DNA of 64,000 bases, taken from positions 711,380-775,379 of the forward strand of contig JXTC01000111.1 of NCBI GenBank assembly GCA_002914845.1, in the 5' to 3' direction. This DNA comes from Trema orientale (Eukaryota > Streptophyta > Magnoliopsida > Rosales > Cannabaceae). The notes under the pieces are model-generated. The model ran no database searches, had not been told where the DNA came from, and was given only the letters and a program-made list of their open reading frames with translations. Shown here one piece after another: positions 13,194 through 25,426 of this stretch; the first letter of the stretch is position 1, and every line of letters begins with the position of its first letter. A program made the translations under genes and the position numbers.

Positions 13194-13856
13194 TCCATGC
13201 ATACTCAATTCTAAAACAAACTGGTTTTTGGTAGTAAATTAGGGAAGCAATATATGCACTGAAGTTCCTTTACCATATCCTAAATAAAAACATACCAATA
13301 AAAAGAAAACATGTGATTGGATATTTAGTATAATGATAACAAATGACAAACTTATAATATACATGCCTTCCAAATGGCCATTGCTTTCAAGTATTTTTAA
13401 ACTTTGCCATTCATTTTACATTTTTTTTAATTTTTGGTCCCACTTCAATATATTCCACGTTAAATAAGCAAAATTCTCTTTCAAAATCTTCATGAGAGAA
13501 TATGTTGGAGGGAAGCTAGCTAGGTAGCCATCCTTGCCGGCGGTAGTTCGGAGAAACTTTCCGGCGAAGCTATGTATCTATATATCCCACTATAACTATC
13601 TATGATACCCTTTTCAAGTGGAGGAAGCATAGGACGGTATAAGTGCAAAGGATATTTTAGAATGTGCTGTCGAGCATCGGTACGAGCACATCCATCAAAA
13701 TTCCTTTTTCACCCCCTTAAATGTCTCATCATGGCCTTCCATTGAACCACTCACAACACTATCTAACTCTCTCTTTTCTCTCTAATTTTTTTCTTCTTTT
13801 TTTTTGTGTGTTTTTTTTCTTGGAAAATTTTTAGTGAGAAAATAAGAAAAGAAAAG

Positions 13857-16800
13857 ATGGTGAAGTTTTCTAAGCAGTTTGAGGGCCAATTAGTCCCTGA
13901 ATGGAAAGAAGCTTTTGTTGATTACTGGCAACTCAAGAAGGACCTCAAAAAAATCCATCTCCTTAATATTACTAACAAAAACAACAACAACAACAACAAC
14001 AACTCTCCAAATAAGCACCCAAACAGCTCTTTGTCAAATACCCTTTTGACATCTCTGAAGAATTTCTCTCTCTTTGGTCCTCAACGTAAAGATCATCATG
14101 AAGTTATTCATGTATAACTCAAAACTCTCTTTTGTTTTCTTCTTATTCTTTCTGCATAATGTTTTTGTGTTCTGTTTTGTGTTAGTGAACTAATGTGGTG
14201 TTCAATGTTGATCACTACTTGCAGGTTCATAAGAAGCTTGCCACCTCAGCGAGTAAGGGAGACGTGTATGAGACCGAATTGTTGGAGCAATTCGCTGATA
14301 CCGACGCTGCTAAAGAGTTCTTTAACTGTTTAGACCTTCAGCTCAACAAAGTGAATCAATTCTATAAAGGAAAAGAAAAGGAGTTTCTTGAGAGAGGAGA
14401 GTCTTTGAAGAAACAGATGGAGATTCTCGTTGAGGCCAAGACTGCATTCAAGCAGCAGCGTGGCAAAGGAGCTAGTTCCTTGCAGGACTCCAAGGAGGAT
14501 GCATCCATATCATGCACAATCTCCCGTGGTACATACTAACATATTTATATATACACAAGTTTACATATAATCTAGCATGTCCCAGTAGCCAGAAAATGCA
14601 TTTAAAAGTTTGTCTTAGACAAACTTAATTCAGGGGATGCATGTTCCTGTATTCAGAGTTAGATACTAGAGATTGCAAGTGTTTCATCCTTATTTTGGCA
14701 ATATTGTTATATAGTTTCTCTAAGTTGATAAAAGTCATTCATTGTTAGAATGAAAAAATATAAAAATTAAGAAAAAGGTGAAAAGACTAGCCACTGTAGT
14801 AGATACATGAAACTTTGAGTTGTTCAATGTGATCATCCAGATGAATTAATAGTAGTTGCTAAAATTCATTCATTTCTAGAGTTTTGTTGTACAATGAGTT
14901 TTCTCATAATTCCTTTTCATTTGGGATACAGAGGAGTCCATAGGGGACAGAGCAGAACAAGAGCAGCTGCAGGACAACAATATCACAGATGATCAGGTGG
15001 AGAAAAATGATGTATCATATGGAGATATCTGCTCAAGATCATCTGATGAGTTGGGGAAATCAATGGGGATTAAAAGAGAAGACAGCAAATTAAGAACTCT
15101 TTCGGGACAAGTATTCAGTTGCCAGGGGAAGAACTTTGGCATAAACATTCCTCTCACAACACCCTCGCGTACCTTCTCGGCCATCAGCTACTTAGTATGG
15201 GAAGATCTGGTGAACCAGAACTCAAAGAAATGCACTCCGGAAGGAAGCAAGCTTCGAATCAACAAGACAAAGCTTCATCATGCAGAGAAGATGATCAAAG
15301 GAGCTTTTGTTGAGCTCTACAAAGGATTAGGCTATCTCAAAACTTATAGGTATTGATCACCCTCTATTCTTCTAGAACAGAAAACAAAAGTTATTTGAGT
15401 TCTGATTTTGGACAGAGAATCTAAATTTTCCCACTTGATAATTATGATTTTCAGGAACTTGAACATGCTTGCCTTCATAAAGATTTTGAAGAAGTTTGAC
15501 AAAGTAAGTAAAATGGATGGCTTTTTGCACTTTCTGTAAATAGAGTTTCTTTGTTTTTTGCATATTAACAAAAAAGGGAATTACCTTTGTTTCTCTCAGG
15601 TTACTGGAAAACAAGTTCTTCCCATTTATTTGAAAGTAGTTGAGAGTTCATATTTCAACAGCTCAGACAAGGTAAATATGACCAAGATAAAATTCCACCC
15701 ACCCNGGCCACCAAATATTTCATTTCATCTTAGTAATTTTCCGACAATGTCAAGTGGCCATTGATCCTTCAGTTCATGTCTGAGACAATGGATATCATTA
15801 GATTCATCATAAATCAAAGTTAGATATGCTTGTCTGACTCAAAAGATTTTTAAGGTGAGGCTTTCTAAACAAGAAAAATATTTGCTCATTAGTCTAAGAA
15901 AATGACAGGTAATAAATCTAGCTGATGAAGTTGAGGAGCTATTTATCAAACACTTTGCTGATGAAGACCGAAGAAAGGCGATGAAGTACCTTAAACCTCG
16001 TCAGCACAAAGAATCACACTCTGTAACATTCTTCATTGGTGAGTCCTTGCATAATACTCAGAAGCAAATTTATAATTAGAAGGAAAAAGAAACATGTCTT
16101 CTTTCATTATAACTCAATTTTTTGAGTGGAGAACTTTAAGCTTGATCACTTTATCAAAGTATAAGAGTTAACAAGCAAGAAAAAAAAAATTAAATGGTCC
16201 CACTAGGCCACTAAACTGAAACTTGAGGCCGTTGTTGGTCTACTTTTCTTTGGTGGGATGATAAAGTCAGGTCCCATTCTACCCCATAGCCGTATTTGGA
16301 GACAAACTTGGTAGTACAAGGTTCAACAAAAGTCCATCAGAACCTATAGGGAAACACTATTATGTTTTGTGGGTGTGGTACATAGCTAAGCTGCATGGAC
16401 ACCAGTAAATGAGAAAAGTACACAATTCAGACATCTTGTGGAGAATCGTATGACGATTTTTCGAACTTTTTTTGTGTCATTTACATCATGTACTATGATC
16501 CATTAGAGTTTTACACTGTCCTGAAAACATGAATAAGTCTAATGTCAATAGATATTTAGTGGCCAATGGTGTCAATGGGGGTGTCTAAAGTCTAACACCT
16601 TTTTTTGGCCAAATTTCCATTAGTCCTGTCCCCATATACCGGCTTAGTAAAATTTTCAGTATTTTATTTTCTTAATATAACAACCAATTTAGATGACACC
16701 TTCCATTTAGTCATCATATAATTAATTTGTTTTTCCTTAATCTCAATCAGGGCTATTCACTGGTTGTTTCATTGCGCTTTTCACTGGATATGTCATCATG

Positions 16801-18990
16801 GCTCATATCTTGGGATTGTACAGAAAGCAGCCTGAGAACGCTTCAATCTATATGGAAACTTCCTATCCTGTACTTAGGCAAGTAGTTAATTTTCTCAGCT
16901 GCTGGCCAACCAACCTTTTCTTTTAAGAGTCTCCAAACATTTTAATGCCTTAATAAACAAGCAGCAAGATAAAACAAAGTCTTCTTCTTTTGCAGCATGT
17001 TCAGCCTACTATTCCTTCACTTCTTTCTGTACGGTTGCAACATATTTGCATGGAGAAAGACTCGCATAAATTATAGCTTCATATTCGAGCTAGCCCCGAC
17101 AAAGGAGCTCAAGTACAGAGACGTGTTTTTAATCTGTACGACATCGATGACTGTGGTGGTGGGGGTTATGTTTGTTCATTTGTCATTTCTAACAAAAGGG
17201 TATTCGTATACCCAAGTTCAAGCAATCCCTGGCCTTCTTTTATTGGTAATTTCGTATGTCTTGTTCATCATTAAGATTAATAGGTCCTCAACTATTAATT
17301 GTCACAATATATAATCTTCTTCAATATGAACAGGCCTTCTTACTGTTGTTGTTGTGCCCCTTCAATATCATTTACCGGTCAAGCCGTTACCGCTTTCTTT
17401 GTGTGATAAGAAACATCATTTTGTCCCCTCTCTACAAGGTACTGCTCCACTCGGAACATCTCTACGAACATTGTTCACAATCTTAATACCAACAAAAAAA
17501 GATGCCTCAATCAAATCATTCCTTATTTGGTTGTGTTTGTTTGATATATGTAGGTTGTCATGCTTGACTTCTTCATGGCAGATCAACTGTGTAGTCAGGT
17601 AGGTTTCCAGCACTAAGAAATGCATTACATTGTCATCCCATTTGACCTTTTTTCTTTTTTTTTTTTTTCCTCTGAATTATAATGACATAAGCTTTTATTA
17701 TTCTGAGTAGGTTCCAATGCTGAGGAACCTCGAGTACGTGGCGTGTTACTACATAACTGGAAGCTACAAAACTCAGGATTATCTATACTGCATGAGAGCC
17801 AAGCACTACAGAGATCTTGCTTACGCAGTTTCTTTTCTACCTTACTACTGGAGAGCTATGCAGGTTTAGTACCACAGGACTCTCACTTTACTCTTCTTTG
17901 CATTCAGTTAATCAGTTATTGCTTATGGTTTCAAATTTATATCTCAAAGTGAAATTTTCTGAACCGGGTTTTGCAGTGTGCTCGTCGGTGGTTCGATGAG
18001 GGACAGAAAAACCACCTTGTGAACCTGGGAAAATATGTCTCTGCCATGTTAGCTGCAGGGACCAAAGTAGCATATGAGAAAGAAAAGACTGCGGGATGGC
18101 TCTGTCTTGTTGTGGTCATGTCAAGTGTTGCAACAATGTACCAATTGTATTGGGACTTTGTAAAGGACTGGGGTTTGCTGCAAATGAACTCCAAGAACCC
18201 CTGGCTTAGGAATGAATTAATGCTTCGCCGAAAGATCATTTACTACTTCTCCATGGTATAATGTCATGGCCCTTCTCTCCTTTTCAAGTACAGCTTAACA
18301 AGAAGAGTCTATGGGCCATTGGCACCAAAGCTAGTCTCTCTCACACAACATTTGAAATCAATTACCATCCTTTTACATATAGGAAGAACAGAATAAGAGA
18401 TAAAAAAAGGGATATAAAGAAAATGGAGAATGAACATATATTCTCAAAAGAAAAAACTGATACTGCCATTTCACAGCATGAAAGATTCCTGGTCTAATTC
18501 GAGCAAAGATAAGAAGAGATTTCTGAGATTCCATTGATTTTATAGAAAGAAATACAGTGAGTCATAGGTTTGTTCTGTTTCGAATCTGGTTTTGAACTAT
18601 GGATTGGTATGTTATGCAGGGATTGAACCTAATTCTCAGGCTTGCATGGTTACAAACTGTTCTCCATTCAAGTTTTGAGCATGTTGATTACAGAGTAACT
18701 GGATTATTTTTAGCAGCCCTTGAAGTCATTAGAAGAGGGCTTTGGAACTTTTTCAGGTAAAACAAACATAGAGTACACTTAAGACTTTATTTTGGCTCTT
18801 TTAAACCCTTCTTTGCATCAAGTCATAACATGAGAAAACAGACACTATATTCTTCTTCCATAATCAAACACTGAAGAATGGTTTATAACAATGATTCAGG
18901 TTGGAGAATGAGCACCTAAATAACCAAGGCAAGTTTAGAGCAGTCAAGACAGTACCATTACCTTTCCATGAAGTGGATGAGCAAGACTGA
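13857..18990 (+). CDS. PHO1-H1: PHO1;H1-type phosphate exporter (SPX-EXS protein)
   Basis: PHO1-family membrane protein; relatives export inorganic phosphate for xylem loading. Fourteen exons join in frame to 804 residues (AtPHO1 is 782): 13857-14111, 14225-14528, 14932-15349, 15455-15503, 15600-15671, 15909-16038, 16751-16877, 16996-17245, 17334-17438, 17554-17598, 17711-17863, 17977-18255, 18620-18756, 18900-18990. The SPX domain starts [20 protein letters not shown] and includes the basic helix [10 protein letters not shown] at about 333-342. Membrane segments lie in exons 7-9. The EXS domain (about 590-790) includes [29 protein letters not shown] after exon 1 and the KQFEGQ start point to the PHO1;H1 branch. 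Intron 7 has a GC donor (AG|GCAAGT); all others are GT-AG. Residues 40-49 are an Asn run from an AAC microsatellite. A single N sits in intron 5 (15705). AATAAA at 19110 is a possible poly(A) signal. Confidence 0.95.
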
Positions 18991-19571
18991 TTTGCCCCAT
19001 TGGCAAAAATATTAGTGAAATACAGAATTGGATCCTGCGTTACATGGGGATTAATCTTCCAACAAATGTTTCCTAAAAGGACCCTTGTTGTACTAATTCA
19101 AGTTGATGAAATAAAAAAGTGAAGAGAAAAACAAGAACATCAACTTGTTTCCTTAACTTTAATATCGGCGGATTTTGGGAACACAGTCCTCCATACTTGT
19201 ATACAAAAATTTTTCCTCATCAATGAAAAAGAAAAATGATGCCAATAACGCAATTGCGTTAATGTGTAGTTAACGCCTTCAAATGTACATTGACATATTT
19301 ACTATGATACTCCTAAATTTCATTTTTGTATTAGCTTGAACTCACAAATTAAAAACAGAACTTCACCATTTAAAAAAAAAACATGATCAAATATCAATCT
19401 GATAACTACTCTCTACTTTCTTAGAGGCTTCATTGTGAAGCTAAAATATGTTATCATATATTGTGCGGTTGTCAGATAGGTTGTGTGGATAGCTAATCAT
19501 ACTAAACACTCGTGCCCTTGAATTAGTACCAATTAGTACTATACGTGGAATATAACAGCCTTGTTCCCTTT
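18991..19571. other. 3' flank and spacer after PHO1;H1
   Basis: The PHO1;H1 3' UTR probably ends soon after AATAAA at 19110-19115. The rest is AT-rich spacer with no gene. Confidence 0.5.
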
Positions 19572-19750
19572 CAAAGTTGACAAGAGCCGGAGAAATCATA
19601 CTACGTTGGCAACAACTTCTTGTCTTTTCTTCATTATTCTCTTTCCATCTCCCACAGGTGAACTTCACTGACCCAAGAATTCTATCCTGTGTTCAAACTT
19701 CAAACTAATTGTGCAAAGCTAAAGCTCGCCACCGTCATTCTTTCCAAGAA
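19572..19750 (+). pseudogene. Relic of the zinc-ribbon gene first exon
   Basis: This stretch aligns by eye with the 5' end and exon 1 of the two zinc-ribbon copies downstream. CATCTCCCACAGGTGAACTT here matches CATCTCCCACAACTGAACAT in the intact gene, and GGCAACAAC follows the position of the start codon in both. The start codon reads ACG instead of ATG (about 19598). Similarity fades after about 19745, and exons 2-4 are absent. It looks like the oldest of three copies. Confidence 0.5.
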
Positions 19751-20244
19751 AACCAACTATCAATGATTACCGTAGGGATTTTTTTGTATTCTCTATCAAT
19801 ATGGAGAAATTAATTTTAGATTTCAATTTAACGGTTCTAGTTAATTATGTTGAAATAAATTCATAGCACTTACTAAAACGGTCAAAATTGGATTCTCTAC
19901 CAATAAGGAATGACAAAAAATACATATTGTACTAGCGTATATATATGATTCCCAATCCAATAAGTATTATTTACCGAATTGGTGCCTATATATATATATA
20001 TTCATTTTTACCTCTAGTTGAAAAAGTTCAATCGATACATCAATTAGTCAATAATAAATTTCAATTAGTCAACAAGATAAACAAAACTCAACTAATTAGT
20101 AGAGAAATCCAACACATTGCTAAAGATAAAAGTTGAGGGCCACAAATTGCTACTCAATGTAATTTTTTTTCCTTTTATTTTTCTTCTCTCTTTTGATGGC
20201 TATTATGCTATTCTATTTCTTTATTTCTTTTTTTTTTTTAAAAC

Positions 20245-20438
20245 CACACGTCATTTAACTTACGAAACGACAACAAACTATTGAGTAAAACGATGTGTCG
20301 TATTTTCTTGAACGGAGCAGCTTTTAAACTGTACGCGACGTGTCGTATAGTGCAAACGACAACAAATCTATTTAACTCCAAATAGTAAAAACAACTAGCC
20401 TGAGCTAACGCGATAACAGAAATTACAGAGTAATATCC
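20245..20438 (+). promoter_or_regulatory. Duplicated promoter region of the decayed zinc-ribbon copy
   Basis: Aligns with 26812-27022 upstream of the intact copy. Shared phrases include AACGACAACAA, ATGTGTCGTATTTTCTTGAA (ATATGTCGT in the intact copy) and a palindrome-like CGACGTGTCG (CGACATGTCG in the intact copy). It lacks the TATATA seen at 26965. Confidence 0.45.
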
Positions 20439-21818
20439 ATGGCGGCAACTACAACCGCCTGCCGCTCCACTCCGGCCCTTCATTTTCTTCCATCTTCCAC
20501 AACTGACCGTCACCGACCCATTTATTCAAACCCCTGTTCCAAATCTTGCAAACCCTTTCCTTCTTCCAAGATAAACCCCACCATCGCTTTGTCCAGGTAC
20601 CCCAATCCCAAAATCCTATAATGGGGTTTTTCCCTTTCTTGGTTTCTTTCCACTTATCTTCTCTTCTTTATCATTTCTTTATATTTTCATAGTTTTTTTT
20701 TGTCTCTTCCAATTGGTGGTTTTCAGGTAGTTCCAAAACTGCAGCACCTAAGCGTTCATACAAGGCTTTGGTGATTTCTGGATTGCTAAATGAAAATTCT
20801 GAAACGTACCCAGAATCGGATTCAAGCGTTTCAGACTCGCTAAGTGGTTATTAATGTGATTTTAGTATAATTTATCTGAATTAGTAGGGACCAAGTTCAT
20901 ATTTATCTGAAATTTTCTTATATATGTAGTGTGTGTATATATAATAGGTGCCTAGAGACCAAGTTCAAAGTTTTACATTTTCTTCTTTTAGCTTTCTGAA
21001 AATTTTGTTGTGTGACTGAGTTCTCTTCTAGGATGCAACTATTGACATAAAGCTGCCAAGAAGAAGTATGCTTGTACAATTTACTTGCGATTTGTGTGGC
21101 GAAAGAACACAAAGGCTTGTAAATCGACTAGCCTATGAACGAGGACTTATATACGTACAGGTATTTGCTTACTTTAACTTTTAAGTGGTTGGTATTAGAG
21201 GAATTTATCTGCCTCTGTTTCGTAATGATGAGTAGCGTGTTAAATTCTTATTCTTTATTAATTGTATTCTACTCTAAATTATTCTTTATACCCGTCATTG
21301 CTGATTGGCTTATTTACATGCAGACATTAAGATGCTTCTGAGGCATTATTTGTGTAGCTCATCAAACCCAATCTTTGAATATAGTAATGAATTTTAAAAA
21401 GAAAAGTGTTTGATAATGATATTTCCCTAGTGGGGATATATGGCACTATGAATATGATTGTAACCCTTGAACCGCTTTACGTTTGGCTATCAAAGTTTTA
21501 CTTTGAAACTGGTGCTTTCCTTTGTATTTGAGAGCAGCATATTCTTAAGCTCCAGCGTCTTAGTATTGATAATTATTATGGTCTTAATTCAGCTTGTTCC
21601 GTAGATATGCTATCAGCTTCAATAAATTTTGAAGGCTGCATTCTATAAATTTGAATAATATGAAAATCTTTTACATGTTCTTCTCGCCGACTCCCGGTGC
21701 ATTTCATGAGTGTGCAGGGTGCCTGCAGCACCACAAGTTAGTTGACAATCTTGGCCTTGTGGTTGAGTATGACTTACGGGAGGAAATTGATGCAGACAGG
21801 AATGAAGATGAAGTTTGA
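20439..21818 (+). pseudogene. Decaying copy of the DNL/Zim17 zinc-ribbon gene
   Basis: Same four-exon layout as the intact gene at 27023-28343: 20439-20596, 20731-20839, 21032-21160, 21711-21818. Exons 3 and 4 still encode the zinc ribbon (FTCDLC and CAGC). Three changes separate it from the intact copy. Two bases are missing at the exon 2 acceptor; the frame is kept only if splicing shifts to the next AG (20729-20730). The exon 2 donor reads CTAAGT where the intact copy has GTATGT, so intron 2 has no normal donor; read-through stops after five codons, before the zinc ribbon. The exon 4 acceptor is GAG instead of CAG. A functional transcript would need a cryptic site, so I call it a pseudogene, possibly still transcribed. 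Confidence 0.75.
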
Positions 21819-22040
21819 ACCTTTTCATGGAATTCATGTTTTTCTGATTTTGCTTTGTTAAGTTGTGTGGTGATTGTAAGTCAAAACTCATCTTCATAAA
21901 TATATTAACCATGAAAGAATTGAAGAAATACACAAGGGGAAAAGGGAGAAAGAAATACTATCACTGTTTTCTTATGCGATGTATATCAAACAATCATCCC
22001 TTTGTAGGATTTGCAATAAACCATAGTTTGTAGAAGATTG

Positions 22041-22594
22041 CTAGGCAATGTAGCCTACTGCAGTCACCAGAACTAGAATAGCCAATCCAGTTCTTATCAA
22101 CATCTCTGAGCTTTCCTGCTTGACGACACAGCATATTTCCTCCATTATGAGTCAAGAAAGCAGAATTCATCTCATTTGAATAATTTTGAGATTCTCATTT
22201 CATGCAGTATATAGCTGTATCTATTTTGAATTCCGTAAGAAAGAAACACTTGGTTGGCAATTCAGAGTATGTATAAAAGGATGAAGAACCGGTTAAAGAA
22301 ATTACCAAATCTAGAGTTGGTGACGGCGCTGGTGCGGTTTCCTCAGAAGACTCTTCCATTGTAGGCGGTGGTAAAGGACTATGGTAATGAATAGCTGGTG
22401 TGTAGGTGCATAATGATGATGTCTCTTATGTTTGTGCTTATGTCTATTCTTGTGTTTGTGGGGAACTGGGGTAGGTGATGGCACCAGAACTGGAGCTTGA
22501 GCTGATGGCTTCATCTCTGGTGCTGGTGCTGGTGCTGGTGTGGGTGCTGATGGTGCCTTTGAGGGTGCTGGTGCAGGAGCAAGCACTTCCTTAG
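22041..22594 (-). pseudogene. Truncated AGP19-like pseudogene
   Basis: Reverse-strand partner of the intact AGP19 gene, in the same convergent position behind a zinc-ribbon copy. It keeps the Pro/Ala-rich 3' half, the basic KHKNRHKHKHKRHHH stretch and the GPI-exon region. Similarity stops at 22594, so the signal peptide and about the first 140 codons are missing. The acceptor of the last exon is CAT instead of CAG. The last exon also carries a one-base insertion shifting the GPI-signal frame. Confidence 0.8.
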
Positions 22595-23366
22595 CAGCCG
22601 GCAGCTAAGGTAGCTATCAGGACTCGAGCAACCTGATTTTGGATGGACCAGGACATCTCAGATCAAGGCTAGTCACTAGGTTATAAATAGTGATTCATGT
22701 GAATGAAGATATAGTAGATCAAATATTACGGTTGCAAACAAAGTGAGAAAAAACCGGGGAAAACACAAGGGAAATTACTGGGTACTTGTATCAGGTTTTA
22801 GAGCTAATTCTGAGAGAATGGAACAAAGATATTCTCTGTATGAAACTCTGATTGTGCTTAGCACTGCTGCCCTCCCGTGGACGTAGGCCATATAAAGTCT
22901 GAACCACGTAAACTATCGTTGTTTGAGGAGTTGTTTATTTGATTCAATTCGTCGTTTGTGTTCGAAGTTTCTGGAGTTTTTCAGTTTTGTGAAGTTGTTC
23001 TTGACTCGAGATTATTAACAAACTCAATTGAGATGTGGAAAAAAAAATGTTTATATAGTTACGGTCTTTACAAGAGCTTTGCTCTTATCTGTTTTCTCTC
23101 TCTTCCTTTTTTTTTTTTGGTGTGGTGGGGGGGGGGAATATTCCTCAATATTTTGCATTTTTCCTGTGGACATTGACCAGGACCAGATGGTTGGATATTA
23201 TTTGATATATATCATCCCTCTTCCTGAATAAAAGGAATACATATTTATAGAATAAGATATCAATCATAAACAAGATTTAATCAATAGAAATTATATATTA
23301 GATAGCATTTTTATATAGTCGGATTGTTATGCGATACCTATCTGATGTAAATACCTTGATAATTAA
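22595..23366. other. Spacer between duplicated blocks
   Basis: Single-copy-looking sequence where the duplication similarity ends. It has a T run (23108-23118) and G run (23128-23136). No gene seen. Confidence 0.4.
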
Positions 23367-23788
23367 GGCTATGTTTAGTAGGAAGGAGAAGAGAAAGAAA
23401 AGAAAATAAAACAAAGGGTGAGAGAGAAAAGCGGAGGGGAAGTAGAAAAAGAGGTTGTTTGGTAGGGAGGAAAATGGAGGGGAAAGGAAAAGATGGGAGA
23501 AATTGGGAGGAAAAAATAGTAAGTGGGGCCTACAAAAATTTTTCCCTTCAAATTGGAGAGAAAAGATGAAGGAAATAAGCTTCAACTAATGAAAGAAATA
23601 AAATTACCGAACCAATCTTTGAAAATCACTATATTGAGAATAAAATAGTCGCTTTCCCTCTCCTACTTTTTTCTTCCTCCATACTTATCAAACAATTATA
23701 GGGGATTTTCTTTCTCATCCTATACATTGTCTTTTCCTTTTACTTTTTCTTTCTCTCCTACTTTTTTTCCTATATACCAAACATAGCC
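23367..23788. mobile_element. Tourist-like (PIF/Harbinger) MITE
   Basis: The left end is GGCTATGTTTAGTAGGAAGG and the right end is the complement of GGCTATGTTTGGTATATAGG. The two flanks are TAA (23364-23366 and 23789-23791), the usual 3-bp Tourist duplication. The interior is purine-rich on the left and pyrimidine-rich on the right, as expected of an aged inverted-repeat element of 422 bp, with no coding frame. Confidence 0.8.
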
Positions 23789-24242
23789 TAAATGTAAATT
23801 AGTTATGAGTCCCAATCATTAATATATATATTTGATAGGACAAGTGGACCATAAAAATGAGCCTAACATAGTTTGGGCATAACATCCAATAATATCATAT
23901 TTGAATTGTGAGTGAGAGTGTTAAGAATACATTAACGTTATTTGTTCATCAAATTAAGCATCCTTTCGAAGGGGGAGATCTATGACTCTCCCTCATATGG
24001 TCTTCTCTTATTTTTTTTCCATATTACTCCATGCATCTCAACTTCTTGAAAGGATGAATAAAAAGAATGTCACATCCAATAGAGACAAAACTCTCACAGA
24101 GATAACACAGTAAACTCCTACCAGAGAGAGACAATAAACTCCACAAAAGGAGAAAACAATCTCTATACTTAGTCGATACATCCAGTGACCTGGCCAAGGA
24201 TTATAGAAATTAAAGATATCACCTAGAATGAAAATCTTTAAG

Positions 24243-24561
24243 GTGTGGTTGCAGGCTTAGCCTAGTGGTAACACACCTCCTCCTAATGTGGACGGTCCCG
24301 AGTTTAAAACCCCATGGTCTCACTCCATCAAAGTCAAAAAAGGAGGGAAGAGGGGGGAGCTAACTATGGAAAAAGTACTACGGCGTGATGAGATTAAAAA
24401 TTTAATATTTAATAAATGTGTAGAAAATAAAGAAAGTAAAAATATTACGATTTCTTTAAACACAAACAGATTACATAGTCCACATATGCCAGTTTTCATC
24501 TCAATAACAAAACCAAATAACAAAACCAAAATCAAAACCTTTCGGAAAAAAAAAAAAAAAC
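24243..24561 (+). mobile_element. tRNA-derived SINE-like element
   Basis: TAGCCTAGTGG at 24258-24268 fits the pol III A-box consensus TRGYNNARNNG exactly. GGTCCCGAGTT at 24294-24304 is a degenerate B box at a plausible distance. An A run at 24546-24559 could be the tail. The boundary and tail are uncertain and I saw no clear target duplication. A solitary tRNA relic is the alternative. Confidence 0.4.
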
Positions 24562-25386
24562 CAAAATCAAAGCAAAGTAAATTATATTACATTATTCAAC
24601 ATATATTGACGAGAAAAAAAATTAAATAAGGAAAGCATACTTTTTTGACACCGGAGAAAGCCAAGATGAATATGAATATAGGAGATTCTTTTTCATACTC
24701 TCTTAATGTCCGATGAAGAATTTTTTTTTTTTCATCATTTTTGCAACAACCCAATTCAGTATTGAGTATCAAAGGAAATATCCTTTCACGATAGCAGTTA
24801 AATTGTGAAATTTGAAGAACACGCTGTTACACAAACCTATATGATAGTCTATGTAAATTTATTAAGAGAACCTAATGCGAAATGAATATGTCCAATCAAA
24901 TATGTAATAATCGATACCTTGTAATTAATTGGTGTGATTGGAGACGGTAACTATAGAGAAGTTTTTTTATTTCGAATCAGACTACGGGCATATTTCAATT
25001 CCTTAATAATTTAGATGTAAAAGCATGTATATAATTCATTATGCTGCATTATTAGACTTGCAAGTTCCTTTATCTCTCTCGTTTTTTTCCCCCTTTAAGA
25101 TGGTCAATTTCCACTGTCTGCTTTTTCAAATAAAACAAGAAAAAATCAACTTAAAGATCTTGAAATGAATTATGCTTAAGAAAAAGTAATCAAAAATTAT
25201 GCTTAGCAAAGTAAAGCAAAACAAAACAGTTGATCATTTAATTTATTAAAATTATGCTTAAGAAAAAGTAATCTACATCTAGTAATTAATCAATTGATTC
25301 GCTTACCAAAAATTTTGGATACTCAGAAAATTCAAATTTCAATTAGATTGATTAGCCAACTCAAGAAAATCTGAAAACTGATTGCT

Positions 25387-25390
<4 letters not shown>

Positions 25391-25420
<30 letters not shown>
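25391..25420. repeat. (AG)15 microsatellite
   Basis: Fifteen uninterrupted AG units. Confidence 0.95.
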
Positions 25421-25426
<6 letters not shown>

